39,645 bases of DNA, taken from JAMHWD01 sp035911135. Lineage in GTDB: Bacteria; Pseudomonadota; Alphaproteobacteria; Micavibrionales; Micavibrionaceae. The notes under the pieces were generated by a model that was given only the letters and a program-made list of their open reading frames with translations, had not been told where the DNA came from and made no database searches. The stretch is from contig JAMHWD010000007.1 in the NCBI GenBank assembly GCA_035911135.1, forward strand, positions 1-39,645. The letters are read 5' to 3'. Positions 9,003-17,635 of the stretch are shown here, piece after piece. The position numbers and the translations under genes are program-made. Numbering within the stretch: the stretch's first letter is position 1; each line of letters begins with the position of its first letter.

Positions 9003-10217
9003 TTGACCATTCGTCCATCACAAAAAGCATCCCAATTTGCCGAATCCGTCATCCGCGAGATGACCCGCGTTTATATGACCCGCGGCGATAAGCCTGGCGT
9101 CAATCTTGCACAAGGCTTCCCCGATTTTGCCGCGCCGGAAAGCATGAAAGATGCCGCCTGCAATGCCATCAAGGGCGACATCAACCAATATGCCATCACA
9201 TGGGGCACGAAAAACCTGCGCCATGCCATTGCCGATAAAACGGAAAAACACTACGGCGTGCGCCCCGACACCGAAACTGAAATCACCGTGACTTGCGGCA
9301 CGACCGAGGCCATGATGGCCGCGATGCTGGCCCTTGTCGATCCGGGCGATGAGGTGATTGTATTCGAGCCGTTTTACGAGAATTACGGGCCTGACGCGAT
9401 TTTATCCGGCGCAGTGCCGAAATTCGTCACCCTGCGCGAGCCGGACTGGTCCTTCGATGAGGCGGAGCTTCGGGCAGCTTTTAATAACAAGACCCGCGCC
9501 ATCATCATCAACACGCCCAACAACCCGACCGGAAAAGTGTTCAGCCGTGCTGAGCTTGAGTTTATCGCCAAGCTCTGCCAGGAATGGAATGTCGTGGCGA
9601 TCACGGATGAGATCTACGAGCACATGCTCTATGACGGGCGCAAACATATCCGCATGGCCGATCTGCCCGGCATGCGCGAGCGCACCGTCACCATCAGCGG
9701 CATTTCTAAAACCTACAGCGCCACGGGCTGGCGCGTGGGCTGGCTGCTCGCCCCGCCGGAAGCCACATCGGCCATCCGCAAGGTGCATGATTTCCTGACT
9801 GTCGGCGCTGCCGCGCCGCTGCAGGAAGCCGCCGCCCATGCCCTTGGTTATCCAGATTCCTATTATGCCGAGCTGGAAAAATCCTATCAGGGCAAGCGCG
9901 ACCGCCTGATGAAAACCCTGCAATCGGTTGGTTTTAAAACCTATGACACGCAAGGCGCATATTACATCATGACCGATGCCTCCGACCTTATGGCCATGAC
10001 CGGATACGATAATGATGTCGATTTCGCGCATTGGATGATCCGCGAGATCGGCGTGGCGACTGTTCCGGGTTCAAGCTTCTACCGCAACAAGGCGGATGGA
10101 CGGAACAAGATCCGTTTTTGCTATTGTAAAAAGCCCGAAACGCTCCAGCTCGCGCATGATCTCCTGACTGATGGATTTGCGCGGATCGGGCAAACCCTTA
10201 AAAAAGCCGCCGGGTAA
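9003..10217 (+). CDS. PLP-dependent aminotransferase, probable methionine-salvage transaminase (MtnE role)
   Basis: This is a 404-residue class I/II aminotransferase. The PLP lysine is in SGISKTYSATGWRVGW near residue 240, and NTPNNPTGKVFS and ITDEIYEHMLYDG supply cofactor contacts. The start is an unusual TTG at 9003, supported by GGAG eight bases upstream. It heads the salvage operon and stops two bases before mtnB. In the pathway an aminotransferase converts 4-methylthio-2-oxobutanoate to methionine, so this placement makes an MtnE-like role likely. On sequence alone it resembles general aspartate/methionine (YbdL-like) transaminases, and the substrate is inferred from position. Confidence 0.85.
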   Translation: MTIRPSQKASQFAESVIREMTRVYMTRGDKPGVNLAQGFPDFAAPESMKDAACNAIKGDINQYAITWGTKNLRHAIADKTEKHYGVRPDTETEITVTCGTTEAMMAAMLALVDPGDEVIVFEPFYENYGPDAILSGAVPKFVTLREPDWSFDEAELRAAFNNKTRAIIINTPNNPTGKVFSRAELEFIAKLCQEWNVVAITDEIYEHMLYDGRKHIRMADLPGMRERTVTISGISKTYSATGWRVGWLLAPPEATSAIRKVHDFLTVGAAAPLQEAAAHALGYPDSYYAELEKSYQGKRDRLMKTLQSVGFKTYDTQGAYYIMTDASDLMAMTGYDNDVDFAHWMIREIGVATVPGSSFYRNKADGRNKIRFCYCKKPETLQLAHDLLTDGFARIGQTLKKAAG

Positions 10218-10219
10218 TC

Positions 10220-10864
10220 ATGGCCATCGAAAAACGCCTCACTGATGCCCCCGGACTTCCCGAGGCGGCTTCCGCTATTATCGCGGCCGGGCGGGATCTG
10301 GACGCGCGCGGCTGGGCTCCGGCCACCAGTGGCAATTACTCGGTGCGCCTCCATGATAACACCATCGCCATGACAGTATCCGGCGTGCATAAGGGCCGCC
10401 TGAATCTTGACCATATTTTGCGCATGGATATGGACGGCCGCGTGCTGGATGCAGGAAAAAAGCCTTCCGCCGAGGCCGATCTGCACCGCCAGATTTACCG
10501 CCTGTTTCCTAAGGCCAATGCGATTTTGCATGTGCATGCAGTGCCGGGCGTGGTCTTAAGCCGCCTTGTGAAATCACCGGCGCTGCGCCTTGAAGGCTAT
10601 GAAATGCTCAAGGCCTTTCCCGGCATCACCACGCATGAGACAGCCCTCGGCATCCCCTTCGTTGATAATTCGCAGGATATGGATGTCATCACAAAAACGC
10701 TGGAGCCTGTTTTAAGCGCTGCCAATGCCCCGCCTGCCTATATCATCCGCGATCACGGCTTTTACGTCTGGGCGGAAGATATCAACCGCGCCTATGTGCT
10801 GGTAGAGGCGCTGGACCATCTTTTGAACTGCGAACTGGAAATTCTAAAAGTAAGAGGAGCATAA
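10220..10864 (+). CDS. mtnB: Methylthioribulose-1-phosphate dehydratase
   Basis: This is a 214-residue class II aldolase-fold enzyme that dehydrates 5-methylthioribulose-1-phosphate to the diketo phosphate. ATSGNYSVRL near residue 33 is the phosphate-binding loop. The HVHAVPGVV stretch gives two zinc-ligand His, with a third in YIIRDHGFYVW. An acidic residue in PSAEADLH is in the catalytic position. Length matches bacterial MtnB. It starts two bases after the aminotransferase stop and is followed three bases later by mtnD, with a GAGGAGC ribosome site at its own end. The pathway context makes the assignment firm. Confidence 0.93.
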   Translation: MAIEKRLTDAPGLPEAASAIIAAGRDLDARGWAPATSGNYSVRLHDNTIAMTVSGVHKGRLNLDHILRMDMDGRVLDAGKKPSAEADLHRQIYRLFPKANAILHVHAVPGVVLSRLVKSPALRLEGYEMLKAFPGITTHETALGIPFVDNSQDMDVITKTLEPVLSAANAPPAYIIRDHGFYVWAEDINRAYVLVEALDHLLNCELEILKVRGA

Positions 10865-10867
10865 GCC

Positions 10868-11434
10868 ATGAGCCGACTGACCATTTATAATGACACAAAC
10901 CCCAATGCCTATCTGATTGACACAACAGATGGCGATGCGATTAAAAAAGAACTCTCCACCATTAACGTCACATTCGAACGCTGGGAAGCCGCGAAGGAAT
11001 TCGGCACAGATGCCAATGATGCAACCGTCATTGATGCCTACAGCGCCGACATCGAGCGCATCAAGAAAATTGGTGGATACCAGACGGTTGACATCTTGCG
11101 CTGCAATGATGCCACGCCGGATAAACCCGCCATCCGCGCCAAATTCCTGAACGAACACACCCATAACGAAGATGAGGTACGATTTTTTGTTGAAGGCGCG
11201 GGGATTTTTTACCTCCGCACCCAAGGCAAGGTTTACATGACGCTCTGCGAACGCGGCGACCTCATCAGCGTGCCAGCTGGGATTACACACTGGTTTGATA
11301 TGGGCGAAAATCCCAACATCACGGCCATTCGTTTCTTTGATAACAAGGAAGGCTGGGTGCCGCATTTCACGGGCACGGATATCGCGCAGAAATTCCCGAA
11401 ATTTGAAAACAGCGCCAAAGACGAAGCCGCATAA
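10868..11434 (+). CDS. mtnD: Acireductone dioxygenase
   Basis: This is a 188-residue cupin enzyme that cleaves acireductone with O2 to the methionine keto-acid precursor and formate (iron form). The metal site is seen in HTHNEDEVRFFVEG (His-x-His-x4-Glu) near residue 97, with the last His in GITHWFDMG. The length is usual for ARD. Whether Fe2+ or Ni2+ is bound cannot be decided from sequence; the nickel form would give the off-pathway products and CO. The stop overlaps the mtnC start by one base (TAATG), implying coupled translation. Confidence 0.95.
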   Translation: MSRLTIYNDTNPNAYLIDTTDGDAIKKELSTINVTFERWEAAKEFGTDANDATVIDAYSADIERIKKIGGYQTVDILRCNDATPDKPAIRAKFLNEHTHNEDEVRFFVEGAGIFYLRTQGKVYMTLCERGDLISVPAGITHWFDMGENPNITAIRFFDNKEGWVPHFTGTDIAQKFPKFENSAKDEAA

Positions 11435-12117
11435 TGGTAAAGGCCATCCTCACCGATATCGAAGGCACAACCAGTTCGATTACTTTCGTGCATGATGTTC
11501 TGTTTCCTTATGCGGCGGCGCATCTGGAGGCATATGTGCGCGCGCATGAGACAGAAATCGGCGCCATTTTGGATGAGGTTCGCAGCCTTGAAAACAATCC
11601 CGGCCTTGATACAGGCCAGATTATTGCCGTGCTACAGGGCTGGATCGCAGAAGATAAAAAAATCACACCGCTGAAATCTCTGCAAGGCCTGATCTGGGCC
11701 GATGGGTACAAGGCGGGGGCGTTCAAGGGGCATGTCTATGATGATGCGGCGCAGGCCTTACGTGACTGGCATGGGCAAGGCTTAAAACTCTATGTTTATT
11801 CTTCCGGTTCTGTGGCCGCGCAGAAATTAATTTTCGGTTATTCGGAATTCGGCGACCTCACGCCGTTATTTTCCGGCTATTTCGATACCACGACAGGGCC
11901 GAAACTGGAGGCTGCATCCTACACCAAAATCGCCGAAACAATAGGATTACCGCCGCAAGACATTCTTTTTCTCTCCGATAATCTAAAAGAAATTAAAGCC
12001 GCACAAGAGGCAGGCATGGATGTCATGGCCCTCAACCGCGACGGCAACAGCGCCAATGATATTTATCCGACCGTTACAGATTTTAAAACCATATTGAATA
12101 AGGAGAAGGCCGCATGA
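11434..12117 (+). CDS. mtnC: Enolase-phosphatase E1
   Basis: This is a 227-residue HAD-family enzyme. It enolises the diketo phosphate and removes the phosphate to give acireductone, combining the work of MtnW and MtnX in Bacillus. The HAD motifs are TDIEGTTSSITFVHDVLFPYA at the N-terminus (nucleophile Asp plus cap), YVYSSGSVAAQ (motif II Ser) and FLSDNLKEIKAA (motif IV acidic). It overlaps mtnD by one base and mtnK by four (ATGA). Presence of MtnC fits the gammaproteobacterial and alphaproteobacterial form of the pathway. Confidence 0.95.
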   Translation: MVKAILTDIEGTTSSITFVHDVLFPYAAAHLEAYVRAHETEIGAILDEVRSLENNPGLDTGQIIAVLQGWIAEDKKITPLKSLQGLIWADGYKAGAFKGHVYDDAAQALRDWHGQGLKLYVYSSGSVAAQKLIFGYSEFGDLTPLFSGYFDTTTGPKLEAASYTKIAETIGLPPQDILFLSDNLKEIKAAQEAGMDVMALNRDGNSANDIYPTVTDFKTILNKEKAA

Positions 12118-13370
12118 GCGCATCCGTACAACTTATCACCCCGCAAGGCTATCAGGCATTATCGCCCGCCACCGTCACGGCTTATCTCTCCGGCATTAAG
12201 GCTATCGCGGCGAAACTGGGCGGTGATGTTTCCGGTTGGCGTGCCCGCGAAATCGGCGATGGCAATCTAAATCTTGTTTTTATCGTCGAAGGCTCATCCG
12301 GTGCGGTTGTCGTCAAACAGGCGCTCCCTTACGTGCGCATGGTGGGCGATAGCTGGCCGCTGCCCCTCGCCCGCGCTCATTACGAATATTACGCGCTCGT
12401 CGAACAAACTAGACACGCGCCTAATCTTGTGCCGGCGCTTTATCATCATGATCATGATATGGCGCTTACCGTCATGGAGTATCTGGCGCCGCATATTATC
12501 CTGCGCAAAGGACTTGTGGCCGGAAAGACATATCCGAACATGGCCCGTGACCTTGGCCTGTTTGCGGCGCGCACATTATTCTTCACGTCTGATCTTGTTA
12601 TCTCGCCCGTAGAAAAGCGCGAGATGACCGCAAAATTTCTGACCAACACAGCCATGTGCAAAATATCGGAAGACCTGATTTTCGATGAGCCATACTACGC
12701 CGCGCCCCTAAACCGCCACACAAGCCCCCAGCTTGATGATACGGCGCTGGAATTCCGCAAGGATACAACGCTCAAACTGGCTGTTCAGGAATTGAAAAAC
12801 AAATTCATGAACGCGCCGGAAGCATTATTACATGGCGACCTGCACACAGGATCAGTGATGGTCACGGAGAGCGACACCCGCGTCATCGACCCTGAATTTG
12901 CTTTCTGCGGCCCCATGGGCTTTGATACAGGCGCGGTGATGGCCAATCTCTTCATGGCATATTTCGCGCAAGAAGGTCACGGCCACGGCGCAGATTACAA
13001 AAACTGGATCGTGCAGCAGGCCGAGATTTTCTGGGATGTTTTCGCAAACGAATTTACAAAGCTCTGGAACGAGCGTAGCGAAGCCGGTGAGCTTTACAAC
13101 CCTCGCCTGTTTGCCGACGCTCCAGAACTTAAAGACAAGGCCCTGCAAGCCCGGCTGGATGCCATATGGCAGGATACGTTGGGTTATGCTGGCTGCAAGA
13201 TCATCCGCCGCATTCTGGGCCTTGCCCACGTTGAGGATTTCGAAAGCATTGAAAATGCGGATATCCGCGCTAGAGCCGAGAAAAAGGCTCTTGCCTTTGC
13301 CCGCCGCCTGATCTTGGAACGTACAGCGCTCAAAGACTTCAAATCGATTAAAGGTCTTTTGCCGGCATGA
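12114..13370 (+). CDS. mtnK: 5-Methylthioribose kinase
   Basis: This is a 418-residue kinase of the aminoglycoside-phosphotransferase fold that phosphorylates methylthioribose at the 1-position. The N-lobe has GDGNLNLVFIVEG, a glycine-rich nucleotide loop, and VVVKQALPYVR, where Lys contacts ATP. The catalytic loop LLHGDLHTGSVMV (Asp and His) and the metal-binding VIDPEFAFCGPMGFD are clear. Length fits MtnK. Together with mtnA it shows that the cell enters the pathway from methylthioribose (the nucleosidase route) and not from the phosphorylase product. It overlaps both neighbours by four bases. Confidence 0.95.
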   Translation: MSASVQLITPQGYQALSPATVTAYLSGIKAIAAKLGGDVSGWRAREIGDGNLNLVFIVEGSSGAVVVKQALPYVRMVGDSWPLPLARAHYEYYALVEQTRHAPNLVPALYHHDHDMALTVMEYLAPHIILRKGLVAGKTYPNMARDLGLFAARTLFFTSDLVISPVEKREMTAKFLTNTAMCKISEDLIFDEPYYAAPLNRHTSPQLDDTALEFRKDTTLKLAVQELKNKFMNAPEALLHGDLHTGSVMVTESDTRVIDPEFAFCGPMGFDTGAVMANLFMAYFAQEGHGHGADYKNWIVQQAEIFWDVFANEFTKLWNERSEAGELYNPRLFADAPELKDKALQARLDAIWQDTLGYAGCKIIRRILGLAHVEDFESIENADIRARAEKKALAFARRLILERTALKDFKSIKGLLPA

Positions 13371-14422
13371 AAATCAACGGGCAATCCTACCGCTCTATCT
13401 GGCTGAATGAAAATGGCTGGTCGGTGCATATCTTCGACCAGCGTTCCTTGCCATGGGATTTAAAAATCGTTGAACTGAAAACGATGGATGATGCCGCCAT
13501 TGCCATTCATGAAATGTGGACGCGCGGCGCGCCGCTTTTGGCCATGACGGGCGCTTACGGTCTTGCGCTGGCGTTGCGGGAAGATACATCGGATGCCAAT
13601 CTCGCCCGCGCCTATGATACGCTGCTGGCGACACGGCCAACGGCGGTTAACCTCAAATGGGCGCTGGATAAAATCCGTGATGAGGCCGCCCAATATCAGG
13701 GCGAGGCCCGCATGAAGGCCGCTTATGCCCTCGCCGTGAAACTCTGTGATGATGATATCGCCACCAATGCCGCCATCGGCGCGCATGGCCTTCCCCTGAT
13801 TGAAGCCGCGCACAAACGAGCCGGAAAAACAGTCAATATTCTCACCCATTGCAATGCCGGATGGCTGGCCACTGTTGATTACGGTACAGCCACCTCCCCG
13901 ATTTACCGCGCCCATGATGCGGGCATTCCGGTGCATGTCTGGGTGGATGAAACACGGCCGCGCAATCAGGGCGCATCCCTCACCGCCTTTGAACTCGCCG
14001 AACACGGCGTGCCGCACACCGTCATTGCCGATAATACCGGCGGGCTTTTGATGATGCGGGGGCAGGTTGATCTTTGCATCGTGGGCGCGGACCGCGTCAC
14101 GCGCAACGGGGATGTGTGCAATAAAATCGGCACCTATCTCAAAGCCCTCGCCGCGCATGATAATAATGTGCCCTTTTATGTCGCATTACCGCTATCCACG
14201 TTCGATCCGCATCTGGAAAATGGCGCGGCGATCCCCATCGAAGAACGCTCCCCATCCGAGGTCACGCATATTGAAGGACTGGATAAAGACGGAAAAATAG
14301 CCCGCATTCAATTAACCCGGTCCCCGGCCGCCAATCCCGGTTTTGACATCACACCCGCGCGGCTGGTTAGCGGCTATATCACGGAAAACGGGCTGTTTTC
14401 CACCGCCCAATTATTAACATAA
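13367..14422 (+). CDS. mtnA: Methylthioribose-1-phosphate isomerase
   Basis: This is a 351-residue member of the eIF2B-related isomerase family that converts methylthioribose-1-phosphate to methylthioribulose-1-phosphate. The N-terminal MWTRGAPLLAMTGAYG, the catalytic Cys in ILTHCNAGWLATVDYGTA and the catalytic Asp in VGADRVTRNGDVCNKIGTY are all present. VDETRPRNQGASLTAFEL is the sugar-phosphate loop. It is the last gene of the operon and starts inside the mtnK stop (ATGA). About 100 bases of non-coding DNA separate it from tRNA-Glu, with only a weak hairpin (GGCTTGA near 14461) and a T-run near 14504 as a possible terminator. Confidence 0.95.
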   Translation: MKINGQSYRSIWLNENGWSVHIFDQRSLPWDLKIVELKTMDDAAIAIHEMWTRGAPLLAMTGAYGLALALREDTSDANLARAYDTLLATRPTAVNLKWALDKIRDEAAQYQGEARMKAAYALAVKLCDDDIATNAAIGAHGLPLIEAAHKRAGKTVNILTHCNAGWLATVDYGTATSPIYRAHDAGIPVHVWVDETRPRNQGASLTAFELAEHGVPHTVIADNTGGLLMMRGQVDLCIVGADRVTRNGDVCNKIGTYLKALAAHDNNVPFYVALPLSTFDPHLENGAAIPIEERSPSEVTHIEGLDKDGKIARIQLTRSPAANPGFDITPARLVSGYITENGLFSTAQLLT

Positions 14423-14523
14423 CAACATTATTGGGTTTTTCAGCGATCCGGCAAAAGAAAGGCTTGATTTTTCAGGTCAAAGCCGATTATAAAGCGAAGT
14501 CTTTTTTACAAGATGCCTCACAC

Positions 14524-14599
14524 GTCCCCTTCGTCTAGAGGCCTAGGACACGTCCCTTTCACGGACGCGACACGGGTTCGAATCCCGTAGGGGACGCCA
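14524..14599 (+). tRNA. tRNA-Glu (anticodon UUC)
   Basis: A full cloverleaf is visible. Acceptor strands GTCCCCT and AGGGGAC pair completely, the anticodon loop is CTTTCAC with anticodon TTC, the T-arm contains GGGTTCGAATCCC, and CCA is encoded at 14597-14599. Its 3' end is the attachment site of the element that follows: an imperfect copy of the last bases plus AATT recurs at 19833-19852. Confidence 0.97.
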
Positions 14600-14602
14600 A
14601 TT
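14582..14602 (+). repeat. attL: tRNA-Glu 3' end, left boundary of the integrated element
   Basis: These 21 bases, ATCCCGTAGGGGACGCCAAT plus T, match 19833-19852 except for one deleted G. The pairing of a tRNA 3' end, an adjacent tyrosine integrase pointing inwards and a distal partial copy is the usual picture of a site-specifically integrated element. Confidence 0.75.
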
Positions 14603-14777
14603 ACTACTTTCCGCAGAAATCCACACCCCTCCATCACAGAGCACAAAGACCTTGAAAAACAAGGCTTTCTTGCGTTATAATTACCCATAAGCCTCCATAT
14701 GGACGCACCGAAATCCACGGATCAAGGGGTATAAATTGGGGGTATAAGGCGAAACCGGGTTTGGATATACCCCCACT
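14600..14777. promoter_or_regulatory. Integrase promoter region with arm-type repeats
   Basis: Direct repeats GGGGTATA (14727-14734) and GGGGGTATA (14738-14746) are followed by the reverse copy TATACCCCC (14766-14774). The last copy sits immediately before the integrase start. The 10-base arms TGGGGGTATA/TATACCCCCA are perfect. Similar G-rich copies recur at 17831-17850 and near 18048. I infer integrase or excisionase arm-binding sites and autoregulation. No gene is seen here. Confidence 0.5.
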
Positions 14778-15977
14778 ATGAAGCTGGATGCACTGAAATG
14801 TAAGAATGCAACACGCGAGAAGGACGGCGGAAAGCTGACCGACGGACGTGGCCTGTACCTTGAGCTTCACAAGAATGGCAGCAAATACTGGCGTTATAAG
14901 TATCGTTGCCCCCATACAAAGAAAGAAAAGCTGTTAGCGTTGGGGGTATATCCAGAAGTCTCCCTGTCCGAAGCCCGTGCTAAACACGCGCAAGCACACA
15001 AGCTGGTTTCAGACGGCATTGATCCCCAAGAGCACAAGAAAGAACAGGCGCGTGTCCGGGCGCAGGAAGCTCGGAACACTTTCCGTATTCTGGCATTGGA
15101 ATGGTTTGAGCAGAAGAAGCCAGAATGGTCACAAAAAAATATCGATACCGTTTCCAGCCGCCTTGAAAAGGATGTCTTCCCCGTTATCGGTGACATACCC
15201 ATCAAACAAATTACACACCAAACGCTTCTCGATCTTGCCAACTCCATCAAAGAGCGTGGTGCGAACGAACTGGCGAAGCGTGTTGTGCGCATGTGCTATC
15301 ACATCTTTCAATATGCGATCATCACCGGGCATGTGGATAGGAACATCGCCGCCGATCTCAAAGGACTGATCAAGTCGAAACCCGCCGGACATTACGCCGC
15401 GATTGAAACAAGAGACATTCCTTCCTTTATAAAGGAGCTGCGTTCAAACCGCGCTAACCTGAAGCGGCAGACATATCTGGCCGTTGAACTTATGATGCTG
15501 TGCTTCGTAAGAACCAATGAAATGATCAAGGCGGAGTGGAAAGAAATCGACTTTGACAATGCCGAATGGATTATTCCCGGCGCACGAATGAAAGTGAAAG
15601 GCCGCGATCACATCGTGCCGCTATCCCGCCAAGCCGTGGCAATTCTGAAAGAGTTGAAGGAACTGCACTCGCATCGCACCTATGTCTTTCCAAGCCGTGT
15701 AAGCAGCAAGAACCACATGAGCAATAACACCATTCTTATGGCGTTGCGTCGGATGGGGTACGCAAAAGAGATGACAGGTCATGGCTTCCGTGCAATGGCC
15801 AGAACTGCGATACGCGAGAAACTCGGCTATGACCGCGATGTTATCGAGAAACAACTGGCGCATAAATCATCCGGGCCGCTCGGCGAAGCCTATGACCGGA
15901 CGCAATTTATTGATCAGCGCAAGGTCATGATGCAGGATTGGGCGGACTGGCTTGATAGGGTAGCAAAGGCAGGGTGA
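14778..15977 (+). CDS. Tyrosine-type integrase, P4-like with DUF4102 N-terminus
   Basis: This is a 399-residue site-specific recombinase. The N-terminal DUF4102 arm-binding domain (GGKLTDGRGLYLELHKNGSK, then LLALGVYPEVSLSEARAKH) is followed by a SAM-like core-binding domain (about 100-190) and the catalytic domain. Catalytic residues visible are Arg in LCFVRTNEMIKAEW, His and Arg in TGHGFRAMART, His in QLAHKSSG and the nucleophilic Tyr in GEAYDRTQF. The protein appears complete and potentially active. It lies 178 bases from the tRNA-Glu 3' end, which it presumably uses for insertion. It has no strong ribosome site. A small unknown gene starts five bases after it. Confidence 0.95.
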   Translation: MKLDALKCKNATREKDGGKLTDGRGLYLELHKNGSKYWRYKYRCPHTKKEKLLALGVYPEVSLSEARAKHAQAHKLVSDGIDPQEHKKEQARVRAQEARNTFRILALEWFEQKKPEWSQKNIDTVSSRLEKDVFPVIGDIPIKQITHQTLLDLANSIKERGANELAKRVVRMCYHIFQYAIITGHVDRNIAADLKGLIKSKPAGHYAAIETRDIPSFIKELRSNRANLKRQTYLAVELMMLCFVRTNEMIKAEWKEIDFDNAEWIIPGARMKVKGRDHIVPLSRQAVAILKELKELHSHRTYVFPSRVSSKNHMSNNTILMALRRMGYAKEMTGHGFRAMARTAIREKLGYDRDVIEKQLAHKSSGPLGEAYDRTQFIDQRKVMMQDWADWLDRVAKAG

Positions 15978-15981
15978 TTGC

Positions 15982-16329
15982 ATGAATAAATCACCTGAAT
16001 GGCTGGATCGTATCCTTGATGATGTTTTACAACTTGGTGTTCGAAAGCGTAGACCGCCAGCCAGTTGGTATGAAGCGGCATTTAACCGCATTGACGAATT
16101 GGTATTAGCCGGAACGTCTGTGCGCGAGGCGACGAAACAGGTCTATGTTGAACATAATCTGAAGCAATTCAACATTCAAGAAGCAACAGTTAGAACAAAA
16201 TACCAGAAGCGATGCCAGGCGAGATTGTCAGATACGGCGGCGGAAGCCATTCTTGCTGATGATGAAGAACGCGGAACAGCTGCTATTCGTGCCTTGCTTG
16301 AGCGCAAGAAACAAAACCGCAGGAAATAA
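15982..16329 (+). CDS. Hypothetical protein of the integrated element
   Basis: This is a 115-residue protein starting four bases after the integrase stop. I do not recognise it. It is strongly basic and helical, beginning MNKSPEWLDRILDDVL and ending in the charged tail LLERKKQNRRK. A stretch near residues 45-75 (TSVREATKQVYVEHNLKQF, then IQEATVRTKYQKR) could form a DNA-binding helix-turn-helix. Position and charge suggest an accessory DNA-binding protein, but that is inference. Confidence 0.6.
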   Translation: MNKSPEWLDRILDDVLQLGVRKRRPPASWYEAAFNRIDELVLAGTSVREATKQVYVEHNLKQFNIQEATVRTKYQKRCQARLSDTAAEAILADDEERGTAAIRALLERKKQNRRK

Positions 16330-16423
16330 GTTGCCGTTCCGTTCCTGAATTTCGTGGCCACGACACTTTCCCCAAGACGACATACCTTTGCAGAGAATTG
16401 AACAAAGCAAAGGAACAACGCAA

Positions 16424-16660
16424 ATGATTCCCCAAGATACTGAAAGACAGGGCTTTCTGCCCTTGCCGGAGAATGACGATGTGCTTATCCGGCGTTCGGA
16501 TTTATCTGACTATCTGCCAATCAGCCCCCAAACGGCGGCACGATGGGCGCATGAAAGGCAAGGCCCGTCCTTTATCAGGATAGGAAAGCGGATTGTTGCC
16601 TATCGCTCTGGCGATTTGAAGAAATGGCTGCAAGAGAGCCAGAACGGTGGTGCGCTATGA
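16424..16660 (+). CDS. Small helix-turn-helix protein, excisionase/AlpA-like
   Basis: This is a 78-residue protein with a MerR-type winged helix signature. DVLIRRSDLSDYLPISPQTAARWAHE is the recognition region, then PSFIRIGKRIVAYRSGDLKKWL, where the conserved Gly-Lys/Arg-Tyr-Asp-Leu wing is typical of AlpA and excisionase-like proteins. I choose the ATG at 16424 over 16388 because AAAGGA lies nine bases upstream. It overlaps the next gene by four bases. A second such protein follows, so the two may act as a pair in integrase control or excision. Confidence 0.75.
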   Translation: MIPQDTERQGFLPLPENDDVLIRRSDLSDYLPISPQTAARWAHERQGPSFIRIGKRIVAYRSGDLKKWLQESQNGGAL

Positions 16661-16851
16661 CGAAACGATTGATCAGAATTACTGCCGTCGAAGACAAGAC
16701 GGGGTACAAGAAAAGCTGGATTTACCGGGAAGTCAAAGCCCGGACGTTTCCCGCCCCCATAAAGATAGGCCGCACAACGGTTTGGGATGAGGCATTGGTG
16801 GACGAATGGATCGATGCCCGTATCCGCGATCATCAACAACACACAACATAA
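16657..16851 (+). CDS. AlpA-like helix-turn-helix regulator
   Basis: This is a 64-residue AlpA-family protein: MTKRLIRITAVEDKTGYKKS, then IYREVKARTFPAPIKIGRTTVWDEALVDEWI. The pattern of a short helix-turn-helix followed by FPxPxKIG-R-W-V-W is the standard AlpA signature of P4-like elements, where it activates the integrase or regulates excision. The start at 16657 lies inside the stop of the previous gene (ATGA) and so is coupled to it. A longer frame beginning at 16624 would overlap the previous gene by 37 bases and is unlikely. Confidence 0.85.
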   Translation: MTKRLIRITAVEDKTGYKKSWIYREVKARTFPAPIKIGRTTVWDEALVDEWIDARIRDHQQHTT

Positions 16852-16855
16852 AGAG

Positions 16856-16930
16856 AAACCCGCTACGGGCGGAGCCGAAGCGGGGTTTGCGAAGGTATTC
16901 TGACACAATAACCTTATCGCATCCCTTCGC
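16856..16930. other. Two inverted repeats between the AlpA-like gene and the ATPase gene
   Basis: AAACCCGC (16856-16863) pairs with GCGGGGTTT (16880-16888) with one bulged G. Directly after, GCGAAGG (16889-16895) pairs with CCTTCGC (16924-16930). Neither is followed by a clear T-run. The first may act as a terminator or attenuator, and the second is a possible protein-binding or RNA structure. Confidence 0.35.
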
Positions 16931-17014
16931 ATAAGTCCACGGTTTCCGTCTCTTCCAAGGCATACGAATGCAGAGAACACGCCCCTCCGGGTGGAAGAAA
17001 GAAAAGGTGTACAC

Positions 17015-17635
17015 ATGACCGTGAACAATACCAATAAATCAGAAGGCGCAGAACCCGCGCCGAAACGCCACCGGCTTGCGCCTATATCATGGGCCGACCT
17101 TGAACAAATGCCGGAACGTCCGTCTCTGGTTAAGGGTGTGCTAGATCAGAACGGAACATCCCTTGTGTTTGGTGAAAGCGGCACAGGCAAGACGTTCCTT
17201 GCGCTTGACATGGCGTTTCACATTGCGCGAGGACTGTCATGGCATGGCCGCGCCACAACACAAGGTGCGATTGTGTATGTCATCACTGAAGGCGCATATA
17301 ATTTCAAGAAGCGTCTGGAAGCAATCCGGCAATACAACGACCTTCAGGATCATCCGCCATTATATATTGTCATGTCCAGTATAGACTTGCGCAGCGGTGC
17401 TGCCGATGCAGTCGCGTTGAACAGGGAGATCAAGCAACTTGTCGAGCGCGAAGGGCTAGACGGTGTGGAGATGATTATCATTGATACGCTTGCACGTGCC
17501 ATGTCCGGCGGTGACGAAAACACTCCCGTCGATATGGGCAAGTTCATCAAGCATTGTGACGTTATCAGAACAGGCACGGGCGCACATCTCATGATTAGCC
17601 CGATTACACGTCAAACCAGAAGAAACGGAGATTGA
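17015..17635 (+). pseudogene. Truncated RepA-like AAA ATPase of the integrated element
   Basis: These 206 residues form the N-terminal part of an AAA_25/RepA-family ATPase, a DnaB-like hexameric helicase group common in mobile elements. Walker A is GESGTGKTFLALDMA near residues 52-66, IVYVITEGAYNFKKR follows, and Walker B is MIIIDTLARAMSGGDEN around 156-172. The family normally continues past HLMI with a HHTGK-type segment and a further domain. Here it reads SPITRQTRRNGD and stops. Another frame at about 17600-17730 gives HVKPEETEIDGRPRSYRGE, which looks like a surviving C-terminal remnant, so a deletion or frameshift is likely. GAAAAGG supports the ATG at 17015. Confidence 0.7.

Noticed and set aside
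9402..10031. A 209-codon minus-strand frame within the aminotransferase
   Set aside because: Shadow of a strongly conserved gene; low-complexity Gly/His/Ala composition.
13460..14158. A 232-codon frame on the minus strand within mtnA
   Set aside because: mtnA has full catalytic motifs on the plus strand, and this frame has no domain or ribosome-site support.
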